16,337 bases of DNA from an uncultured Clostridia bacterium (GTDB taxonomy: Bacteria; Bacillota; Clostridia; TANB77; CAG-508), in the NCBI GenBank assembly GCA_948891265.1, contig CAQUBD010000036.1, positions 1 through 16,337 on the forward strand, written 5' to 3'. The translations under genes and the position numbers were made by a program. Positions 12,562 through 16,337 of the stretch are shown piece after piece. Numbering within the stretch: the first letter of the stretch is position 1; every line of letters begins with the position of its first letter. A model generated the notes under the pieces. The model ran no database searches, had not been told where the DNA came from, and worked only from the letters and a program-made list of their open reading frames with translations.

Positions 12562-13941
12562 ATGCCAAATATAGAAAATATAAAAAAATATAAAAATATA
12601 CATATGATTGGTATTGGTGGTGTAAGCATGAGCGGTATTGCAGCAATACTAACAAATTGGGGATTTAATATAACTGGTTCTGATTGGGCTCAATCTGAAT
12701 CAACAGATAAATTAATTTCAATGGGAATAAAAGTTACAATTGGTCATAATTTAGAGGATGTTTCTAAATCTGATGTTGTTGTATATTCAGCAGCAATAAA
12801 ACAAGATGACCCAGAAATGGTGGAAGCTAAAAGGTTACATATACCAACAATTGAAAGAGCTGATTTTTTAGGAGAAATTACTAGATGTTTTAAGGATACT
12901 ATTTGTATTTCAGGAACTCATGGAAAAACAACTACAACTTCTATGATTGCTCTTTGCTTTTTAGAAGCATTAACGGATCCTAGTATTCAAGTTGGAGCTT
13001 ATCTAAATGCAATTGATGGTAATTATAGAGTTGGAAGTAGTGAACATTTTATAATAGAAGCTTGTGAATATGTAGAAAGTTTTTTAAAATTTAGTCCAAA
13101 AGCAGAGGTTATTTTAAATATTGATAATGATCATCTTGATTATTTTAAAACTTTTGATAATATAAAAAATGCTTTTGTTAAATATACAAAATTATTACCA
13201 GATGATGGTTTATTGATAATTAATGGTGATGATAAAAATTGTTTAGATTTACCTATCTTTACGAAAGCGCAAGTACTTACATATGGTGTAAGTAACAAAA
13301 ATGTAAATTTCTATGCAGAAAATATTAATATTGACAATGATGGTTTCCCTGAATTTGATGTATATAAAGATAAAAAGTTTTTCTCTAGAATTAAACTATC
13401 TGTTCCAGGTTCTCACAATATTTTAAATGCTCTTGCTTGCATCTCATTATGTGATTATTATGGAATTAATAGTAATGATATAAAAACTGCTTTAAAGAAG
13501 TTTACAGGTGCTCATAGAAGATTTGAATTTAAAGGTAAATTAAATGGTGCAAGTATTTATGATGATTACGGACATCATCCTACAGAAATAGTTGCGACTT
13601 CTACATCTGTTAATAATAAAAAACATAATCAATCTTGGGTTGTATTTCAACCACATACTTATAGTAGAACTAAAAATCTTTTAGATGATTTTGCAAATGC
13701 TTTATTAAATTTTGATAATGTTGTTGTTTTAGATATTTATGCAGCTCGTGAGACTAATACTTATAATATTTCTTCTAAAGATTTAGTTAATAAAGTTATT
13801 TCTTTAGGTAAAGATGCTAAATATATTCCTGATTTTGATGATTGTGTTTCTTATTTAAAGCAAAATGTAAAAGAAAATGATATTATTTTGACTTTAGGTG
13901 CTGGTACTGTTACTCAAATAGGACCTATGCTTCTAAAATAA
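12562..13941 (+). CDS. murC: UDP-N-acetylmuramate--L-alanine ligase
   Basis: MurC adds the first amino acid, L-alanine, to UDP-N-acetylmuramate using ATP, in the cytosolic stage of peptidoglycan synthesis. The 459-residue protein has the three Mur-ligase domains: an N-terminal UDP-binding domain with GIGGVSMSG (17-25) and GSDWAQS, a central ATPase domain with P-loop GTHGKTTT (118-125), ACEYVESF and NIDNDHLDYF, and a C-terminal domain with HRRFEFKG, YDDYGHHPTEI and FQPHTYSRT. All are typical. A GGGGAG site (12546-12551) stands 10 bases before the ATG at 12562. Neighbouring spoVG is divergent across a 376-base AT-rich gap that holds both promoters; no other wall gene is adjacent, so murC is probably transcribed alone up to its terminator. 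Two CGGA sequences occur in it, but neither aligns CGG with the codon frame. The assignment is secure. Confidence 0.97.
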   Translation: MPNIENIKKYKNIHMIGIGGVSMSGIAAILTNWGFNITGSDWAQSESTDKLISMGIKVTIGHNLEDVSKSDVVVYSAAIKQDDPEMVEAKRLHIPTIERADFLGEITRCFKDTICISGTHGKTTTTSMIALCFLEALTDPSIQVGAYLNAIDGNYRVGSSEHFIIEACEYVESFLKFSPKAEVILNIDNDHLDYFKTFDNIKNAFVKYTKLLPDDGLLIINGDDKNCLDLPIFTKAQVLTYGVSNKNVNFYAENINIDNDGFPEFDVYKDKKFFSRIKLSVPGSHNILNALACISLCDYYGINSNDIKTALKKFTGAHRRFEFKGKLNGASIYDDYGHHPTEIVATSTSVNNKKHNQSWVVFQPHTYSRTKNLLDDFANALLNFDNVVVLDIYAARETNTYNISSKDLVNKVISLGKDAKYIPDFDDCVSYLKQNVKENDIILTLGAGTVTQIGPMLLK

Positions 13942-13954
13942 AAATAGATATTAA

Positions 13955-13990
13955 TAAAGAACTACGTGTTATTACACACTTAGTTCTTTA
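13955..13990. terminator. Bidirectional terminator between murC and the coiled-coil gene
   Basis: TAAAGAACTA (13955-13964) and TAGTTCTTTA (13981-13990) form a perfect 10-bp stem, with a further GTGT/ACAC pairing inside. It lies between two convergent genes. Confidence 0.8.
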
Positions 13991-13997
13991 TTATGTA

Positions 13998-14480
13998 TTA
14001 TGATACAGCTTTTTCTAATTCCTTTAGCCCTTTTACTAAATTCTCTTTATGTTCTTTGAGTTCTTTATTTGTATCATCTATTTTTTTATCTAATCTCTCA
14101 AAAAGCTTATTTTGTCTTGCTTCCATGCCTTGTACAACATTTCTAAATTCTTGTGCAATTTCCTTAGTCATTTTATCAAATCTTTTATCAACTTTTTCGA
14201 ATTTCTCATCTATTTCTTCAAATCTTTCATCTATTTTCTCGAATCTTTCATCTATTTCTTCAAATCTTTTATCTATTTCTTCAAATCTTTCATCTACTTT
14301 ATCAAGTCTCTGATCTACTATATTAAGTCTCTGATCTACTACATCAAGTCTTTCATCTACTTTATCAAGTCTCTGATCTACTTTATCAAATCTCTTGTCT
14401 ACCTTTTCAAATTTTTCATTTGTATTTACTTTCATTTCTCTGATTTCTACTAAAATTTGATTTAAAATTTCTTTTTCCAT
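13998..14480 (-). CDS. Heptad-repeat coiled-coil protein of unknown function
   Basis: This 160-residue protein is almost entirely coiled coil. Residues 24-107 are twelve uninterrupted 7-residue units of the pattern (F/L)-D/E-x-(V/I)-D-x-R/K, for example FEEIDER. Hydrophobic F/L and V/I at positions 1 and 4 and charged residues elsewhere suit a long, regular dimeric or trimeric rod of about 12 nm. The C-terminal third (MTKEIAQEF onward) loses the strict repeat but stays helical. There is no signal peptide, membrane segment or enzyme motif, so it is probably cytosolic. AAGGAGG stands 7 bases from the ATG at 14480. Similar repeats occur in Borrelia Bdr proteins, phage tail proteins and many unnamed Firmicute proteins, so the function cannot be inferred. 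The repeat number is likely to vary among strains. Confidence 0.82.
   Translation of the reverse strand: MEKEILNQILVEIREMKVNTNEKFEKVDKRFDKVDQRLDKVDERLDVVDQRLNIVDQRLDKVDERFEEIDKRFEEIDERFEKIDERFEEIDEKFEKVDKRFDKMTKEIAQEFRNVVQGMEARQNKLFERLDKKIDDTNKELKEHKENLVKGLKELEKAVS
14160..14411 (-). repeat. Twelve tandem 21-bp heptad-encoding repeats
   Basis: The DNA repeats in 21-base units (e.g. plus-strand TTCAAATCTTTCATCTATTT) across 252 bases, all in frame. Units are diverged but near-identical in places (14205-14300), which allows slippage or unequal crossing-over by whole heptads. Confidence 0.8.
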
Positions 14481-14617
14481 AATTTTTCCTCCTTATAAAA
14501 TTTACTTAGTATTCAAAATAATCCAACCTCCTTTTATCTGTTTTTCAAAAGCAAATATTAAACCTATATATTCAATATTTACAACTGTAGACATATTATA
14601 TCTGAAAAAATAAAAAA

Positions 14618-14666
14618 AAGCAATACTTTATAATAAAAAAATAAATTTTATTATAAAACATTACTT
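14618..14666 (-). terminator. Terminator of spoIVB
   Basis: On the minus strand a long AT-rich stem, with TTTATAATAAAA and its complement as the core 12-bp arms around a short T-rich loop, extends outward with AAGTAAT/ATTGCTT and is followed by a long T tract. It lies about 35 bases after the restored spoIVB stop. Confidence 0.72.
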
Positions 14667-14698
14667 ATAGATTTATTAGGGTAAATTAGTTAAATAAA

Positions 14699-15935
14699 CT
14701 AGTTTACTGATTTCATTTGTTTAAGCATAATATCGCCAAAAACAGCATATCCTTCTGTAGGATCATTAACAAGAACATGTGTTACAGCACCAATAAATTT
14801 TCCATTTTGAATTATTGGAGAACCACTCATTCCGTTGTATTATTCCTCCTGTTTTTTCAAGTAATTTATTATCAGTTACTTTTATTAACATACTTTTATT
14901 ATCATAATTATTCTCTTTAAAAATCTTTTCTATCTCAATTTCATATTCTTCTATCTTTCCATTTTCTAAGCTACACATTATTTTAGCTCTTCCTACTTTA
15001 ATTTCATCTCTTAATGCTAAATCCATTTCTTTTGATTTATCTATATTTAAGGCTGACAAATTTTCGACTTTTCCATAGATTCCAAACTTTGTATTTCTAT
15101 ATATTGTTCCTATATCTTTTTGATTTTCAACTGTTCCTTGTATTCTTCCAGGTGTGCCTTTTTCCCCCTTTATTACATTTAATATCTTAGTCGTTACAAA
15201 TTCCCCTGAAGCAATATCTATAAGCTTTTCTGTATCTATGTCTGTTATTCCATGCCCTAGTGCTCCAAAACTTTGCGTTGACGGTTCGTAAAAAGATACT
15301 GTTCCAACTCCAGCAGCACTATCTCTTACCCATAAACCTAATTTATACTCTTTATTTGTTATTTTCACAGGTTTTATTGAACACTCTACTGTTTTATCTT
15401 CATGTATATACTCTATTTTAATTTCATTTCCATTACATGAGTTTACTGTTTCTATTAATTCTTCTGTTGTTTCTATTTTATTATTATTAACTGATATTAT
15501 TGTATCGCCTTCCTCTATTCCTGTATTTTCATAAGGTTTGTATTTCTTGTTATCAATTCCTTGAATTTCAGACATTCCTACTACAAGAACACCACTAGTA
15601 TATAATTTTATTCCTGCTATATTTCCAATTGGAATTACCTTTGTTCTTGGCAATACATCAACATTTACATTTTTTAAAAGTATGTTTTGGAAAAGACTTA
15701 ATTTTACTGTTTTCCTTCCACTATTATATATAGTATTTGTTTGATTATTTGATAGTGTTTCTATCACTTCGTCTTTTTCTGTTAAATCTGCCTTTAGTCC
15801 TAACATCGTTTTTAAACTTATTGATTCCCCTTCAAATATAACTATATTATTTGGAATTGATTGGATAGAAACTATATAAGTATATATTAATAGTAATATA
15901 ACTAATAATAATATTTTCCAAATTGCTTTTTTCAA
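14699..15935 (-). CDS. spoIVB: SpoIVB sporulation serine protease, frameshifted just before the catalytic serine
   Basis: SpoIVB is the S55-family protease that the forespore secretes to trigger pro-sigma-K processing. Visible are an N-terminal membrane anchor (about 5-24), a PDZ domain (about 105-185, with the GIEEGDTIISVN loop), and the peptidase domain with GALGHGITD (His228). The frame breaks after Gln367 at CGG (14832-14834). Dropping the C gives GMSGSPIIQNGKFIGAVTHV, carrying the nucleophile Ser370, and then a normal C-terminus to TAG at 14699-14701, 411 residues in total, close to the family's length. Without the shift the last 22 residues are nonsense and no active protease can form. 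The start is TTG at 15935, with AAGGAG 7 bases upstream. The downstream 44 codons are undamaged. Confidence 0.9.
14831..14837 (-). other. Frameshift / candidate +1 recoding site in spoIVB
   Basis: CAA-CGG-A on the minus strand. CAA (14835-14837) is codon 367, CGG is the zero-frame codon, and GGA (14831-14833) is the conserved Gly of GMSGSP. A full AGGAGG lies 10 bases upstream of CGG inside the conserved TGGI codons and could act as a stimulator. Confidence 0.62.
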
Positions 15936-16006
15936 TTATTTTCTCCTTAATAAAAATTGTATATTTTTATTATTTGCTTTTTTTGTTTTTTTATACTTTT
16001 AAAAAT

Positions 16007-16013
16007 TAGTATG
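16007..16013 (-). promoter_or_regulatory. Possible sporulation-sigma -10 element upstream of spoIVB
   Basis: CATACTA on the minus strand matches the CATnnTA -10 of sigma-F/sigma-G promoters, about 70 bases before the spoIVB start. A convincing -35 is not visible at 15 bases, so this is tentative. Confidence 0.3.
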
Positions 16014-16053
16014 ATTTTTAAAATATAGAACGAAAGCGAAGTTCATGAAAAAT

Positions 16054-16089
16054 ATCCACAAAAAATTGCTCAGAAATTTTTCTGTGGAA
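16054..16089. repeat. Long hairpin upstream of spoIVB
   Basis: TCCACA (16055-16060) and TGTGGA (16083-16088) enclose AAAAATT and AATTTTT arms around GCTCAG. On the minus strand a short T run follows, so it may terminate a gene entering from beyond the right edge. The 401-base stretch 15936-16337 otherwise has no ORF with a ribosome binding site that I would call a gene. Confidence 0.5.
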
Positions 16090-16151
16090 TGTATTTTATT
16101 ATAGAAGATATAATTGAACATTTATGCATAAATATAACTTTCCTATAATAT

Positions 16152-16186
16152 AAAAAAGCACTAGTATTATGCTAGTGTTTTTTATA
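16152..16186. terminator. Intrinsic terminator, probably bidirectional
   Basis: CACTAG (16159-16164) and CTAGTG (16172-16177) are flanked by an A run on the left and a T run on the right, giving a terminator in both directions. It is not attached to a gene inside the window. Confidence 0.65.
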
Positions 16187-16270
16187 GACTACTTTATTAA
16201 TAAAAATTTCTCTATATAAATATTTATGAAATATTGAATGTAACTGAAATATATTTATAAATTCTTTTGA

Positions 16271-16329
16271 AATAAAATGAAAAATGTTCACAGGAAATTT
16301 CTATATATTTATATTCATTTTTCATTTCA
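16271..16329. repeat. Inverted repeat at the right edge
   Basis: AATGAAAAATG and CATTTTTCATT arms lie about 38 bases apart at the end of the window. The left arm region (ATGAAAAATGTTCACA) resembles the segment starting near 16044 (ATGAAAAATATCCACA), differing at two positions, so a short dispersed repeat is possible. Confidence 0.35.
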
Positions 16330-16337
16330 TTCCTCGG

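Noticed and set aside
12973..13571. CGGA sequences in murC as further shift sites
   Set aside because: They read ACG-GAT and TAC-GGA in frame, so CGG is not a codon there and the protein is intact.
14160..14411. CRISPR-like array
   Set aside because: The 21-bp repeats are contiguous without spacers and encode a heptad coiled coil in frame.
14112..14453. Plus-strand open frame rich in Phe/Ile opposite the coiled-coil gene
   Set aside because: It is the mirror of the heptad repeat, with no ribosome binding site or promoter.
14485..14540. Leader peptide before the coiled-coil gene
   Set aside because: An AAAGGAGG with a TTG reading four codons is present, but it is too short and weak to support as a gene.
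1..16337. tRNA or rRNA genes, prophage structural genes, transposases
   Set aside because: No cloverleaf-like GC-richer segments, rRNA signatures or transposase motifs were seen on either strand.

Overview
The window reads as a chromosomal segment of a very AT-rich, Gram-positive, spore-forming Firmicute, most likely an uncultured gut-type member of Clostridia or a neighbouring class. The evidence is SpoVG, the sporulation protease SpoIVB, MurC, consensus sigma-A promoters, strong AGGAGG-type ribosome binding sites and a preference for A/T-ending codons. I cannot name the species.

Layout. 1-1400: a membrane GT2 glycosyltransferase (-) with a promoter back to back with that of an orphan 97-aa gene (+). 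1400-3550: the 97-aa orphan, aspartate-semialdehyde dehydrogenase (asd) and a second orphan of 133 aa; both orphans are single-gene units with their own promoter and terminator. 3543-5128 (-): a damaged three-gene cassette, namely a C-terminal RlmN-like fragment, an adenylosuccinate-synthetase paralogue whose catalytic Asp is replaced by Ser, and a deleted HepT/HI0074-type remnant. 5270-7883: an MgtA/MgtB-type P-type ATPase split by a frameshift. 8009-11568 (-): an NAD-related group made of nicotinate phosphoribosyltransferase, a PfoR/EIIC-like membrane protein (frameshifted) and an NrtR-like Nudix-winged-helix regulator. 11840-13990: spoVG with a matching sigma-H promoter, and divergent murC. 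13998-15935 (-): a heptad-repeat coiled-coil protein and spoIVB (frameshifted). 15936-16337: no gene seen, only inverted repeats and terminator-like hairpins.

The most unusual signal is shared by three unrelated conserved genes (mgtA, the pfoR-like gene and spoIVB). Each is broken at one point, and each break is the same: an in-frame codon CGG followed by A, where skipping the C and reading GGA (Gly) restores the conserved protein exactly. Reading the other recognised genes by eye, I found no other in-frame CGG. The only further in-frame CGG codons are in the two orphan genes, and both are also followed by A. This fits +1 recoding at a CGG codon that is unassigned or hardly decoded. A systematic sequence error must be ruled out first.

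How the genes work together: the NAD group looks like a salvage unit with its own regulator and a palindromic operator at the pncB start site. spoVG and spoIVB tie the window to sporulation. asd and murC are core wall and amino-acid genes. Two copies of a 31-bp palindromic repeat sit directly at the 3' ends of mgtA and pncB.
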